64,000 nt of DNA from Brevibacillus brevis (GCF_022026395.1 NZ_CP041767.1:4212501-4276500), one strand, 5' to 3'; positions 8,185-18,045 are shown, numbered from the stretch's first letter. The notes: a model not told the origin generated them from the letters alone. Translations and numbers: made by a program.

Positions 8185-9402
8185 CTATGTCATCACTGAA
8201 CGTCTGCGATCTTTTTGCAACTTACGACGGCTCCAAAGCCACAGAAGTCCTGCTGCTACCCCAAAGAAGCCAAGCCACACGGAGACAGCAGCACTGCCGA
8301 CCTGCTCCGCACTGAATCCGAGAATCAAGCAGCTCGCAGAAAAGCTCCCCATGGTCGCCATTTCCCGAATGGAAAAAACGCGAGCCAAATAAGCAGGATC
8401 AGAGAGTCGTTGTAGCTTTGTCACAGACAATATCGATGAGCTAAACTGAGCCGTTGATGCAAACAGGATGGCGATCGCCAGTCCAAGTAGTGGTTTTGCA
8501 TGAAACACGGCGATAATTGAGCATCCCATCGCTACGAGTGCCCATCCTTGGACACGCCATGTTGCTTTTTCACTCAGACTATCAGACAGCTTGTTCACAG
8601 CAATCCCAGCGATCACACCTCCGAGTCCCAACGGAATATCCAAGAGTCCGAATACATACAAGCCCTCTCCCCGCTCCGTAAGAACATAGTACATCAGCAT
8701 AATGTAATAGGCGCCACACACCCGTTCCGCCATCTGATAACCGATGACACTGGCAATTTCCCGATGTTTGCCGATATAGCGGAAGCCCTCATTTAGCCTT
8801 TCCATAAAAGGTACAACCGCTTTCGAATCAACAGAATTGGCGATATGCGGGAGCGGCAGCAAGACGAACAGCGACAACAAATAACAGGCGGCATCGAGCA
8901 AAAAGTTGTAACGATAGGAGAACAAGTAAACCAGAACTGCTGCCATACCCTGACAAACAATAATGAGAAACGAAGTCGTCCCCTGTAAAAGGGAATTGGC
9001 AGCCAGTCTGTCCTTTTCCTCCACGGATTGTACGATCGCTACTTGCATGGCTGGTTGGAAAAAAGCACTGCAAATATTAACCAGGATCAATAACAAAAAA
9101 GCCACCCATAAGTAGGTCGCAGAAGTGATGAAGAAAAACAAACTGACGAGTATGCCCCGAAGCAGATTGACGACAATCATGACCCTCCGTTTATCCCAAT
9201 TCTCCACAAGTGTCCCTGCGAAAAAGCTGGCAAATACATAGGGGATCATGCGAAACACAGTACCTGCCGCAAAGGAAAGACCCGATCCACTTAAATCATG
9301 TAATAGTCCAACGACCGCAATAAATGTAAATTCATTTCCGATGATGTGTACAATGTGGGCCGTATACAAACGGCGAAAGACGGGATGTTGTAAGATCGCC
9401 AC
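8185..9402 (-). CDS. MFS exporter (second of three)
   Basis: A 405-aa permease with about 12 membrane helices, of the same MFS_3-like group as its neighbours. The cytoplasmic loop LVENWDKRRVMIVVNLLRG follows TM2. The best start is GTG at 9402 (VAILQHPVFRRLYTAH), 10 bp after GAGAGG. The longer reading from 9465 would start inside the promoter. It is divergent from the ArsR-like regulator gene at 9560, with about 150 bp of shared regulatory DNA that includes candidate operators. It is therefore likely to be controlled by that regulator. Confidence 0.84.
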   Translation of the reverse strand: MAILQHPVFRRLYTAHIVHIIGNEFTFIAVVGLLHDLSGSGLSFAAGTVFRMIPYVFASFFAGTLVENWDKRRVMIVVNLLRGILVSLFFFITSATYLWVAFLLLILVNICSAFFQPAMQVAIVQSVEEKDRLAANSLLQGTTSFLIIVCQGMAAVLVYLFSYRYNFLLDAACYLLSLFVLLPLPHIANSVDSKAVVPFMERLNEGFRYIGKHREIASVIGYQMAERVCGAYYIMLMYYVLTERGEGLYVFGLLDIPLGLGGVIAGIAVNKLSDSLSEKATWRVQGWALVAMGCSIIAVFHAKPLLGLAIAILFASTAQFSSSILSVTKLQRLSDPAYLARVFSIREMATMGSFSASCLILGFSAEQVGSAAVSVWLGFFGVAAGLLWLWSRRKLQKDRRRSVMT

Positions 9403-9430
9403 AGGAATGCATCCTCTCACCGTTTTTAAT

Positions 9431-9460
9431 ATTGTAGCATTTGTCGAAAAATAGGCGCAA
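9431..9460 (-). promoter_or_regulatory. sigma-A promoter of the MFS gene at 8185-9402
   Basis: On the minus strand TTGCGC (9460-9455), 18-nt spacer, TACAAT (9436-9431). It lies about 30 bp upstream of the GTG start. Confidence 0.55.
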
Positions 9461-9467
9461 TTCATTC

Positions 9468-9497
9468 TTGCGAAACGGATCGTTTTGTTGTTACAAT
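9468..9497 (+). promoter_or_regulatory. sigma-A promoter of the regulator-MFS operon
   Basis: TTGCGA (9468-9473), 18-nt spacer, TACAAT (9492-9497). The operator repeat begins directly after the -10 box. Confidence 0.6.
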
Positions 9498-9540
9498 ACG
9501 TTCAAATAAAACTGAACGTCTAAAAAAATATCCACGTTCA
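9498..9540 (+). promoter_or_regulatory. candidate operator: three ACGTTCA half-sites
   Basis: ACGTTCA at 9498-9504 and its inverted copy TGAACGT at 9513-9519 form a perfect palindrome with an 8-bp centre. A third direct copy lies at 9534-9540, immediately before the ribosome site. The palindrome covers the expected transcription start, so binding would repress. The obvious candidate binder is the HTH protein encoded at 9560 (autoregulation); this is an inference. Confidence 0.6.
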
Positions 9541-9559
9541 GCGAAAGAGGTTGATCAAC

Positions 9560-10294
9560 TTGAAACGATACATAGTTGTGGAAACTTTGGATCAATTAAA
9601 AGCTGTCAGCGATTCCTTGCGCCTACAGATCATCACGATGCTGGTCAAGGAGGAATACACAGGCAAGCAGCTCGCTACCCTTCTCTCCCTTTCTCCCTCT
9701 AAAGTGCATTATCACCTAAAGGAATTAGAAAGCCACGGCTTCGTTGAAGTCGTGCGTACGGAAGAAAAGAACGGGATCGTGCAAAAGTTTTATCGGGCTG
9801 TTGCTTACGACTTCAAAGTAAGTGATGATTTGCTGCCCTCCCTGCGCGAAGACAGTATCCTGTTGCAGGAAACGATGCTTAATCACCTGCGCTCCAGTAT
9901 GAATCGCCTGTATAACGCACCAGACGAATCATTTATGCTCTTTTCGGATCAAGAGGATCGTCCTCCTGCAATTGCAGTTAACTCCGAAGTAAAAGCACCT
10001 CGGAAAGAAATATTTGCTTGGCTCAATAAATATAAGGCTTTACTTGAGGAGCTATCGGAAATGGAAGATCGTTACTTGGAGAGGATTGCTGCTGGAGAAG
10101 AGGAGGATACGGTTGAAAACTTTTACATGGTCACGGTCGGGTTCATGACGAATGAACGCTACTACGTCGCAGAAGACGATTCCTTACCTGATAACTATGA
10201 GCACCAACCATCTGAATTCAAGCATATCACTGGCAAGATTGTGGTGAAGAAAAAGAAGGAGGAGAATGGAGATGAGCACGCTGGCAACAAATAA
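9560..10294 (+). CDS. ArsR-like winged-helix transcriptional regulator
   Basis: A 244-aa regulator. The N-terminal ~90 residues form an ArsR/HTH_20-type winged helix (SDSLRLQIITML, then TGKQLATLLSLSPSKVHYHLKELE, then a wing ending VQKFYRAVAYDFKV). The remaining ~150 residues are an uncharacterised, acidic sensor-like domain. Start is TTG at 9560, nine bases after AAAGAGG; a TTG three codons earlier abuts that site and is unlikely. It overlaps the downstream MFS gene by 23 bp, a co-translated regulator-exporter pair. It probably binds the ACGTTCA repeats upstream. Confidence 0.85.
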   Translation: MKRYIVVETLDQLKAVSDSLRLQIITMLVKEEYTGKQLATLLSLSPSKVHYHLKELESHGFVEVVRTEEKNGIVQKFYRAVAYDFKVSDDLLPSLREDSILLQETMLNHLRSSMNRLYNAPDESFMLFSDQEDRPPAIAVNSEVKAPRKEIFAWLNKYKALLEELSEMEDRYLERIAAGEEEDTVENFYMVTVGFMTNERYYVAEDDSLPDNYEHQPSEFKHITGKIVVKKKKEENGDEHAGNK

Positions 10295-11585
10295 TTCCCT
10301 TTGGAAAAATGGATCGTTTGTCCGATTATGGTGGGGCACTTTCTTTTCGGCAATGGCTGACGGAGCTTTCTTCATCCTGCTCAACTGGTATATTGTGAAT
10401 GCCCTGGGCTCAGGGGCAATCCTCGGCACGACTTTGATTTGTCTGTCCATCCCCCGTCTTCTCTTTATGCTGGCAGGCGGGGTGGCTGCTGATCGTTTGA
10501 ATCGAAAATGGATTATGTTTTCCTCCCTTTTGGTTAGGGGAATTATTTTAGCCTGCTTCAGTTTGCTTATGCTTCAAGGAAATGGCGCCTGGTTCCCGGT
10601 GAGCCTGTACGTCTTGGCAGCTTTATTCGGAACAGTCGATGCATTTTTTTGGCCAGCACGCAGCTCGATTCTGCCCTCTCTAGTCTCTCGAGAACAACTT
10701 GCGCCAGCTAACAGCTTAATGGAACTATGCCATCAGATTAGCTTGGTTGCCGGACCCGTAGTTACTGCCTTATTAATTGGAACCGTTCGTTATCCGATCA
10801 TGTTTATGATCTTGGCATGCACCTTCTTCGTAGGAACACTCTTTATTCTCTCTCTCCATTCACACTCATACATCAAAGACACGATTTCAGAGTCTACAAC
10901 AGAACCAAGAGCAAGCTCCTATTTCAAAGATATCGTGGGAGGAATTCGTTATACGTATTCAATCCCGATCCTCGCTCTTATTTTAACAACATCACTTTTC
11001 ACCAATATGATGTTCTCTGGCCCAGTTAACATGATCATTCCCATTCATGTGAATAACCTCGGATGGGACGGGAGTGCTTTTAGCTCACTTAGTACCTCAC
11101 TTGGAGTGGGCATGATTGTCGGCGGTATTTTGACTGCATTGTTTAAAGGATTCCGTGAAAAATTCATGTTACTCCCTATCATTCTCGGATGCATGGGAGT
11201 CAGCATCAGCTCGTATTTTTTCATTGAGAAGCTTTCCTATGGACTTGTCTCTCATTTTCTCATCGGAATGGCACTCAGTATGACGAATATTCCGTTCATC
11301 ACCTACATTCAAAGTATCGTCCCTGCCAACATGCTCGGTCGTGTCATGTCATTGCTTTCCCTGATGTCCGTCGGCTTCGGGCCTGTCAGCTATGCACTGT
11401 GCTCCTTTCTTCTCGCCAAAAACATCGCAACACCGGGGCTTCTATTGTTCTTTGGCGGTATCATATTTGCAAGTATCAGCCTTGGCCTGTTCTTTTTCCG
11501 CTCGTTTCGCCAAATGGAGCAGCATCCGAACTGGAAACGACCTATGGTAGAGGAGCAGCAACTTTCTGCCACCCTTTCATCGTAA
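10272..11585 (+). CDS. MFS exporter in operon with ArsR-like regulator (third of three)
   Basis: A 437-aa permease with about 12 membrane helices and the loop VAADRLNRKWIMFSSLLVRG after TM2, again of the macrolide-efflux-like type. I choose ATG 10272 (MSTLATNN), which is 8 bp from AAGGAGG; the ATG at 10266 is too close. It overlaps the regulator gene and is probably induced by the exported compound through it. The drug or metabolite cannot be inferred. Confidence 0.87.
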   Translation: MSTLATNNSLWKNGSFVRLWWGTFFSAMADGAFFILLNWYIVNALGSGAILGTTLICLSIPRLLFMLAGGVAADRLNRKWIMFSSLLVRGIILACFSLLMLQGNGAWFPVSLYVLAALFGTVDAFFWPARSSILPSLVSREQLAPANSLMELCHQISLVAGPVVTALLIGTVRYPIMFMILACTFFVGTLFILSLHSHSYIKDTISESTTEPRASSYFKDIVGGIRYTYSIPILALILTTSLFTNMMFSGPVNMIIPIHVNNLGWDGSAFSSLSTSLGVGMIVGGILTALFKGFREKFMLLPIILGCMGVSISSYFFIEKLSYGLVSHFLIGMALSMTNIPFITYIQSIVPANMLGRVMSLLSLMSVGFGPVSYALCSFLLAKNIATPGLLLFFGGIIFASISLGLFFFRSFRQMEQHPNWKRPMVEEQQLSATLSS

Positions 11586-11608
11586 CGCCTCTCCTATATA
11601 AATAGAAA

Positions 11609-11653
11609 GAACGCGCACCACGCAAGCATGAGCTCTTGCAGGTACGCGTTTTG
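11609..11653. terminator. bidirectional stem-loop
   Basis: AACGCG...CGCGTT with an inner GCAAG/CTTGC stem, between convergent genes ending at 11585 and 11659. Confidence 0.5.
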
Positions 11654-11658
11654 CTTTA

Positions 11659-13095
11659 TTATACAGTTTGTTCTTTTTCGGCAAAGACCTTTATTAGCTG
11701 ACGAGCGCCAAAGCCCATCCGCGTAACTACTCCTGCCTCATCTCGGACGAAGCGGATAAACGCATCCGTTTCTCCCCGCTTCATGACGAAGCTGTCTTCT
11801 CCCACTGAACGAAGTGGAATATTCGTTCCATTACTCTTGGCTACCAGCTCGTTCTCTTCGATTTCTACCGATACAGTCGCCCCTTCGGACGAATGGTACT
11901 CCCCTGTAAATGCAGCGAGTGCATCTACAGAAATTTCATAATCCGGATATTGGAACGGCACTGTATTCGGAGAGTGTCCATTAGTTGCGTTTAAAATGCC
12001 ATGCATCAAATCGGCCATTGGCCCGCCATCTGTGTTCATCAGTACGGCTCCTGTCAGGCCCCGCTCCGGTAAAACAAAAATTTGTGCCGCAACTCCCTTG
12101 ATCGCTCCACCATGCTCAATGAGTGTTCCATCATGGCAATTGGCTACAAACAATCCATAGCCGTATGCTTGAAACGGCGAAATCGAGAAATGAGGCGCCG
12201 TCATGGCCTGCACACTCTCAGGTGAGAGCAAGCGATTCTCGCCCACCATTCCACCCGTTCTAAAAATTTCCGTATAGCGCAATAGATCGTGAATGGTCGA
12301 TTTCAGAAAGCCAGCGGCCCGCATCGATGGTGAATCCCACCAGGAAGGGGAACGGTATACCTCACCGCCATCCTTTGGGCTTTTTCGGGTGAATAGCGTA
12401 GCCACCTCTGCTTCCTCTGGCAAATCTTCGACGAGAAAAGCACTGTTCTTCATCCCGGCAGGCTCCAAAATATGGTCATGCACAAACTGCTCGTAAGATA
12501 TTCCGCTTACTCGTTCAATAATCAGTCCGAGCATGGCGTAACTGTCGTTGGAGTAGCTAAATTCCGTTCCAGGCGCACCTAGAAACTCGTAATTCAGCTT
12601 GCCGATATAGGTCATGAATTCTTCCTTTGTATTGATCTCTTCCACTTTATCGAGATCAAAAGCAAGACCGGAGCTAGAGGACAGGTCATCCCCTCCCTCT
12701 ACAATGCTTCTTTTCATTGCACCCGCTAATGTATCCAAAGGAGGAAAACCTGCGGTATGTGTCATCAAATGATGAATCGTGATCTCCCGGGTATAAGCTT
12801 CATTGGGTGTACGGAGCTCAGGGAGATACTTGATGACCGGATCATGAACGGATAACTTTCCTGCGTCCTGAAGCTGCATGATGGCTACACATGTAAAGGA
12901 CTTGGTCACAGAACCGATGCCAAACACCGTATCAGCGGTTAATGCTCTTGCGTCTTCTGTGTTGTCTGCCAGACCGAAGCCATGGAAATACCTCAGCTCT
13001 CCTTGCTCTGCCAATCCGACTGCTGTTCCTGTTACTTTTGCCTCTGCAAGCAGCTTTTGCGCGTATTCCTCAAACGACTGTACCCAATCCGCCAT
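11659..13095 (-). CDS. beta-lactamase-fold serine hydrolase / peptidase (S12, MlrB-like)
   Basis: A 478-aa serine hydrolase of the beta-lactamase/D-aminopeptidase family. The three active-site motifs are visible: SxxK as SVTK near residue 65 (in FGIGSVTKSFTC), YSN in FSYSNDSYAML near 170, and HGG in IEHGGAIKG near 330. A C-terminal beta domain follows. There is no signal peptide, so it acts in the cytoplasm. Start is ATG 13095 (MADWVQ) after GGGGAGAAGG. It is the last gene of the long peptide-uptake operon, so a peptidase acting on imported, perhaps D-residue-containing, peptides is likely. Confidence 0.82.
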   Translation of the reverse strand: MADWVQSFEEYAQKLLAEAKVTGTAVGLAEQGELRYFHGFGLADNTEDARALTADTVFGIGSVTKSFTCVAIMQLQDAGKLSVHDPVIKYLPELRTPNEAYTREITIHHLMTHTAGFPPLDTLAGAMKRSIVEGGDDLSSSSGLAFDLDKVEEINTKEEFMTYIGKLNYEFLGAPGTEFSYSNDSYAMLGLIIERVSGISYEQFVHDHILEPAGMKNSAFLVEDLPEEAEVATLFTRKSPKDGGEVYRSPSWWDSPSMRAAGFLKSTIHDLLRYTEIFRTGGMVGENRLLSPESVQAMTAPHFSISPFQAYGYGLFVANCHDGTLIEHGGAIKGVAAQIFVLPERGLTGAVLMNTDGGPMADLMHGILNATNGHSPNTVPFQYPDYEISVDALAAFTGEYHSSEGATVSVEIEENELVAKSNGTNIPLRSVGEDSFVMKRGETDAFIRFVRDEAGVVTRMGFGARQLIKVFAEKEQTV

Positions 13096-13127
13096 GTTCC
13101 TTCTCCCCTTTTTCATTAAGCTTTGGT

Positions 13128-14240
13128 TTAAGGCCGGAAGTTTGCCGTGCGAATCACATAGTTGCCGATCGCCTTTTGGTTCAGGGTATAACCGATACCC
13201 GGGCTATCTGGAACTGCCAATTGACCGGGAGCCATCAGCTCTACACCATTCTCGACGATGTCTTCCTCCCAGTAACGGCTGGAGGCGGCTGTATCACCTG
13301 GGATCGTAAAATTCGGCAATGAAGTAATCGCAATGTTGTGCGCGCGGCCAACCCCCGACTCAATCATGCCTCCGCACCAAACCGGAATACCGTGTGCCTG
13401 GCACAAGTCGTGAATGCGCTTGGACTCTGTCAGTCCACCGACCCTCCCCACCTTGATATTAATAATGCCGCAACTGCCTAGCTCTATCGCTTTTCTGGCA
13501 TCATCCACATTGTGAATACTTTCATCGAGGCAGATTGGTGTGGACAGCTCCCTTTGCAGCTTGGCATGATCAATAATATCGTCATGAGCGAGTGGCTGTT
13601 CGATCATCATCAGCCCATATTGATCCAGCTCCTTCATCACATCCAGATGCTCCATTGTGTAAGCGGAGTTCGCATCTGCCATCAACGGGACACCCTCGCC
13701 AAAGCGTTCGCGGATTGCTCGAACCACCTCTACGTCAAAGCCCGGCTTGATCTTTACCTTGATCTTCTTGTAGCCCTCACCGAGATGGCGCTCTACTTTT
13801 GCCAAAACTTGCTCGACAGTCGGTTCGATACCGATGCTGATCCCAACGTCGATGACAGATTTCTCGCCTCCTAATGCTTTGGCGAGAGAGATTCCTTTTT
13901 GTTTACTGTAGAGATCCCAGATTGCGCCTTCTAAAGCCGCCTTCGCCATGTTATTGCGGCGAATCGGGGCAAACAGCCGATCCACATCCTCAGGGGTCTC
14001 GATCTCATTCGTGAACAGCTTCGGTATCATAAACTTTTCCATCATGTGCCATGCTGTCTCTGTCGTTTCTTCACTATAATAAGGGGCCGACATCGCCACA
14101 CTTTCCGCGTGCCCTACCTCTCCCTCTCCATACACGCTAACCAAAATGAGCTCCTTGATGGTCGTATATCCAAAGCTCGTTTCAAAACGGAAACGAAGTG
14201 GCATGTGTAGTTGCTGCAATTCAATTCGTTCGATTTTCAA
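13128..14240 (-). CDS. enolase-superfamily OSBS / N-acylamino-acid racemase-like enzyme
   Basis: A 370-aa enolase-superfamily member of the o-succinylbenzoate synthase / N-succinylamino-acid racemase group. The catalytic KxK is visible in KIKVKIKPG, the metal ligands in DANSAY, EQPL and DESI, and the second catalytic lysine in NIKVGRVGG. No other menaquinone genes are near. It lies inside a dipeptide transport/peptidase operon, so racemisation of N-acylamino acids or a dipeptide is more likely than menaquinone synthesis. TTG start after AAGGG. It overlaps the end of the ABC ATPase gene by 20 bp. Confidence 0.82.
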   Translation of the reverse strand: MKIERIELQQLHMPLRFRFETSFGYTTIKELILVSVYGEGEVGHAESVAMSAPYYSEETTETAWHMMEKFMIPKLFTNEIETPEDVDRLFAPIRRNNMAKAALEGAIWDLYSKQKGISLAKALGGEKSVIDVGISIGIEPTVEQVLAKVERHLGEGYKKIKVKIKPGFDVEVVRAIRERFGEGVPLMADANSAYTMEHLDVMKELDQYGLMMIEQPLAHDDIIDHAKLQRELSTPICLDESIHNVDDARKAIELGSCGIINIKVGRVGGLTESKRIHDLCQAHGIPVWCGGMIESGVGRAHNIAITSLPNFTIPGDTAASSRYWEEDIVENGVELMAPGQLAVPDSPGIGYTLNQKAIGNYVIRTANFRP

Positions 14241-15228
14241 TGTACTTCATCCCTTCTGTTCCATATAAATGACATGCGACATAATGTTGCGGCGAAGCTA
14301 ATGTAGCGACAGGACGCACTGTGCGGCAAATTTCCGTAGCATATGAGCACCTGGTATGGAACGCACACCCTACGGGAACATTCGCCGGTGAGGGAACATC
14401 CCCAGAAAGAACGATTCGCTCCTTCTTCCGAAACGGATTGGCTTTGGGAACTGCTGACATGAGCGCTTCTGTGTACGGATGTAACGGGCGCGTAAACAAA
14501 TCCTTTTTGCTGGCGATTTCGACGATTCGTCCGAGATACATCACCGCAATTCTGTCACTGATGTGGCGAACGACACCTAGATCGTGTGAAATAAACAAAT
14601 AGCTCAAACCTAGACGTTGCTGCAAATCCTGCAAAAGATTCACGATCTGCGCCTGAATGGAGACGTCAAGTGCTGAGACCGGCTCATCGGCTACGATTAA
14701 TGAAGGTTCCACTGCCAGTGCGCGAGCGATCCCGATCCGCTGCCGCTGCCCACCGCTAAACTCATGAGGAAAGCGAGTAGCGTATTGAGCATTCAGCCCG
14801 ACCATTTGAAGCAGTTCCCTTACTTGATCGCGCCTTTCTTTCGCCGACATCTGCGGATTTTTGACGCCTAACGCTTCCTCCAAAGCCCCTTGTACAGTCA
14901 TTCGTGGATTTAACGACGCATACGGGTCCTGAAACACGATTTGCATTCGTTTGCGGAGTGGACGAAAACGTGCAGCCGACATCTCTGAAATGTTTTGCCC
15001 TTCAAATTCAATCGTTCCACTCGTCGGCTCAATGAGTCGCATGATACTGCGACCAGTCGTTGACTTGCCACAGCCGCTCTCTCCTACCAGCCCAAGTGTT
15101 TCTCCTTTTCGCAACTGGAAAGAAACCCCATCGACTGCCTTGATCACTTCGTCGCTATTGCGAAACAATCCTTTGCTAATGGGAAAATACGTCTTTAAAT
15201 CGTTTACCGATAACAAGATATCACTCAT
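14221..15228 (-). CDS. oligopeptide/dipeptide ABC transporter ATPase (DppF/OppF type)
   Basis: A 335-aa ATPase with Walker [12 protein letters not shown], signature FSGGQRQRIGIARAL, Walker B LIVADEPVSALD and the C-terminal oligopeptide-ABC cysteine region (GCAFHTRCSYATEIC), where Opp/Dpp ATPases carry a [4Fe-4S]-binding motif. Start at 15228 ([16 protein letters not shown]): its ATG overlaps the TGA of the preceding ATPase gene (ATGA), and AAGGAGATGG precedes it. It pairs with the DppD-like ATPase to energise import. Confidence 0.93.
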   Translation of the reverse strand: MSDILLSVNDLKTYFPISKGLFRNSDEVIKAVDGVSFQLRKGETLGLVGESGCGKSTTGRSIMRLIEPTSGTIEFEGQNISEMSAARFRPLRKRMQIVFQDPYASLNPRMTVQGALEEALGVKNPQMSAKERRDQVRELLQMVGLNAQYATRFPHEFSGGQRQRIGIARALAVEPSLIVADEPVSALDVSIQAQIVNLLQDLQQRLGLSYLFISHDLGVVRHISDRIAVMYLGRIVEIASKKDLFTRPLHPYTEALMSAVPKANPFRKKERIVLSGDVPSPANVPVGCAFHTRCSYATEICRTVRPVATLASPQHYVACHLYGTEGMKYIENRTN

Positions 15229-16214
15229 ACCGCCATCTCCTTGTTCTCGTACAGCCAGCATCGAACGGCCTGTGTGCCTGTGCCCGTTGCCATCAGCGGC
15301 GGTTTTTCTTGGTAACATCGCTCCTCGGCCTGCGAGCAGCGGAAGCGGAATGCACACCCTTGTGTCACTTCACCCAGCAGCGGGACACTGCCTTCAATCG
15401 GATCAAGGCGAAGCTTCTCCTCCTCATCCAGATCGGGGATGCAGCGTAAAAGCCCAATCGTATACGGATGCTTCGGATGCGAAAACAGACTGGCAACATC
15501 AGCTTCTTCTACGATCTCCCCGTAGTACATCACAAGCACACGATCAGCCATTTCAGCCACGACACCCAAGTCATGCGTAATGAGCAGCAGAGAGGTATGA
15601 TCGTTTTCCTTCAAATCGTTCATCAGTTCCAAAATTTGCGCTTGAATGGTCACATCCAGCGCGGTGGTCGGCTCGTCCGCGATCAATAAATCGGGGTTGC
15701 AAGCCATCGCCATCGCAATCATGACACGCTGCTTCATCCCACCTGATAGCTGATGGGGATATTCCCGCATGATGTCTTCTGCCCTCGGCACGCCCACTTT
15801 TTTGAGCATCTCAATCGCTTTTGCTTGGCGTTCTTTTTTCGATAAATCGGTATGCAGCTGATACACTTCCTCTAGCTGTCGGCCAATCGTATGCACCGGA
15901 TTGAGCGACGTCATCGGCTCCTGAAATATCATCGCGATATCTTTTCCGCGAATGTTGCGAAGTTCACCGGTACTCAACTGGTTCAATAAGATATCACGAA
16001 ATCGGATGCTTCCCTCCATCTGTGCATTCGCCCGGGACAAGAGTCCCATAATCGCCAAGGACGTCACGCTTTTACCGCAGCCAGACTCGCCTACCAACGC
16101 TACCGTCTCACCTTTTTTCAGTTGAAAGGAAATGCCTTGCAGCGCTGGCAGCTCGCCCTTGTCCGTCTTAAACTGCAGGCGCAAATCCTTTACTTCCAAA
16201 AGTACCTCTTTCAT
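15225..16214 (-). CDS. oligopeptide/dipeptide ABC transporter ATPase (DppD/OppD type)
   Basis: A 329-aa ATPase with Walker [12 protein letters not shown], signature [16 protein letters not shown], Walker [13 protein letters not shown] and the C-terminal cysteine motif [17 protein letters not shown] start at ATG 16214 ([15 protein letters not shown]) after GAAGGGGGG. It lies directly behind the permease gene ending at 16238. It is the second ATPase of the same importer. Confidence 0.93.
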   Translation of the reverse strand: MKEVLLEVKDLRLQFKTDKGELPALQGISFQLKKGETVALVGESGCGKSVTSLAIMGLLSRANAQMEGSIRFRDILLNQLSTGELRNIRGKDIAMIFQEPMTSLNPVHTIGRQLEEVYQLHTDLSKKERQAKAIEMLKKVGVPRAEDIMREYPHQLSGGMKQRVMIAMAMACNPDLLIADEPTTALDVTIQAQILELMNDLKENDHTSLLLITHDLGVVAEMADRVLVMYYGEIVEEADVASLFSHPKHPYTIGLLRCIPDLDEEEKLRLDPIEGSVPLLGEVTQGCAFRFRCSQAEERCYQEKPPLMATGTGTQAVRCWLYENKEMAV

Positions 16215-16237
16215 CAGCTCGTGCCCCCCTTCATCCA

Positions 16238-17092
16238 TTACCTCGTTTTCGGGTCGAATGCATCCCGTAATCCGTCACCTAACAGATTGAAGCCAAGGAC
16301 AACCAGCATGATGGCCAATCCAGGAAAAATGGACATCCACCAGGCCTGACTCAAGAATGCCTTGCCGACAAAAACCATGGCTCCCCACTCAGGCATCGGC
16401 GGTTGCGCGCCCAGTCCGAGAAAACTCAAGGCCGCAGCTGCTAAAATACTCACACCGAATTGAATGGTGGAAAGCACGATGATTGGGGAGAGAATATTAG
16501 GTAAAACATGTTTCAGCAAAATCTGCCAGTCCCTGATCCCCAGAGCGCGAACAGCCTCAATATACTCTTTTTCCCTTATGGATAAGACCGCAGAGCGAAC
16601 GACCCGCACATAGGATGGAATAACGGCAATGACTACCGCGATCATGGCATTCGTTAAACCTGGACCCAAGACCGCAATGACAGCAATCGCCAGAAGCAGT
16701 GCAGGAAGTGACATGAGAATATCCATGCCCTGCATGATAAACAGATCCACACGACGATAATAGCCAGCGATAATCCCGAGCGTAACTCCGATCAAGGTAG
16801 AAAGCACAACTGTTATCAAACCCATCAGCAAGGAAATTCGCCCCCCGTGCAACAGACGGGAAAAAATATCTCTGCCGAAATCATCCGTTCCGAGAAGATG
16901 AGTCAAATTCGGAGCGCTTAATCGGCTATTAAAGTTCATTTGTTCGACAGGATGAGGGGCAATGACTGGCGCAAGAAGCGATCCCAGTGTAAAGACGATC
17001 AAGATAACCACACCCGCCATTGCTGTCTTATTGCGCCTCAGGCGTTTGCCCATCCCTCCCCAATACGACTCCGGACGATTACTGTTCACCAT
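16238..17092 (-). CDS. dipeptide ABC transporter permease (DppC type)
   Basis: A 284-aa inner-membrane permease with six predicted helices. It has the N-terminal OppC-type segment and the EAA-loop VRSAVLSIREKEYIEAVRAL, where it would dock an ATPase. Conserved GTDDFGRDIFSRLLHG lies near residue 70. Ribosome site AAGGAAGGAG. It forms the channel with the adjacent DppB-like protein. Confidence 0.93.
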   Translation of the reverse strand: MVNSNRPESYWGGMGKRLRRNKTAMAGVVILIVFTLGSLLAPVIAPHPVEQMNFNSRLSAPNLTHLLGTDDFGRDIFSRLLHGGRISLLMGLITVVLSTLIGVTLGIIAGYYRRVDLFIMQGMDILMSLPALLLAIAVIAVLGPGLTNAMIAVVIAVIPSYVRVVRSAVLSIREKEYIEAVRALGIRDWQILLKHVLPNILSPIIVLSTIQFGVSILAAAALSFLGLGAQPPMPEWGAMVFVGKAFLSQAWWMSIFPGLAIMLVVLGFNLLGDGLRDAFDPKTR

Positions 17093-17107
17093 CTATCCGC
17101 TCCTTCC

Positions 17108-18028
17108 TTAGTCGAAATGGATTCGCGGATCAATCCGGCTGTAAATCAGATCCACGATCAAATTGGTTAAGGCAAAAATCAACGCCATGAAAAACACCAT
17201 GCCCTGTATGGTCGGCATATCCCGTTTACTGATCGCCTCAATCGCCAGACTGCCGATCCCTTGCAGAGAAAACACGGTTTCCACCACCACAGCTCCAGCC
17301 ATGAGCGCACCGAACTGCAAGCCTAACATCGTGACAACAGGAATAATGGCATTCGGCAGACCATGGCTCAAAATGACTCGGAAAAGCGCGGCCCCTTTAG
17401 CCTCGGCTGTCCGCATGTAATCCTGCCTGATGACTTCCAGCATGCTGGAGCGGGTCATTCGGGCGATCATCCCCGCTTCCGCCAAACCTAACGTGATCGC
17501 TGGCAGCAACAGGGAGTGAATCCCCTCATAGCCGGAAATCGGAAACAAGGCCAGTTTGTAAGCAAAAATCCAGATGAGAAACAAGGCAATCCAGAAGCCG
17601 GGTGCCGAAATACCGAGTAACGAGGCAAGCACCACAAGCCGATCGATGATGGTGTTTTGCTTGACGGCAGCAATCGTGCCCAACAAGATACCGAATATTG
17701 CGGCAATGATTACACTAAGAATGGCAAGCTGCATGGTGATCGGGAAACGGTTCATAATCTGATCCCATACCTTTTCACCAGTGAATAACGATGTTCCCAA
17801 ATCGCCAGCGAACAGGTTTCCGACAAACCGCAAGTACTGCTGCCACAGTGGTTGGTCAAGACCAAGCTTCGCTCTCATTTGACTGATAGCCTCTGGTGTC
17901 GCAAACTGTCCGAGTATTTGTGTTGCGGGATCGCCCGGAATGAGATGCACCATCAAGAAGATCAGGACGGATACGCCAAGCAGTGTACCCACCAGGGAAA
18001 GTAATCTTTTTATTACATATCGGCGCAT
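17108..18028 (-). CDS. dipeptide ABC transporter permease (DppB type)
   Basis: A 306-aa permease beginning MRRYVIKRLLSLVGTLLGVS. It has the characteristic HLIPGDPATQILG extracytoplasmic segment, six helices, and the EAA-loop RSSMLEVIRQDYMRTAEAKG. It partners the permease encoded at 16238 and follows the binding-protein gene by 17 bp. Confidence 0.93.
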   Translation of the reverse strand: MRRYVIKRLLSLVGTLLGVSVLIFLMVHLIPGDPATQILGQFATPEAISQMRAKLGLDQPLWQQYLRFVGNLFAGDLGTSLFTGEKVWDQIMNRFPITMQLAILSVIIAAIFGILLGTIAAVKQNTIIDRLVVLASLLGISAPGFWIALFLIWIFAYKLALFPISGYEGIHSLLLPAITLGLAEAGMIARMTRSSMLEVIRQDYMRTAEAKGAALFRVILSHGLPNAIIPVVTMLGLQFGALMAGAVVVETVFSLQGIGSLAIEAISKRDMPTIQGMVFFMALIFALTNLIVDLIYSRIDPRIHFD

Positions 18029-18045
18029 GCCTTCACCTCCGTTGT

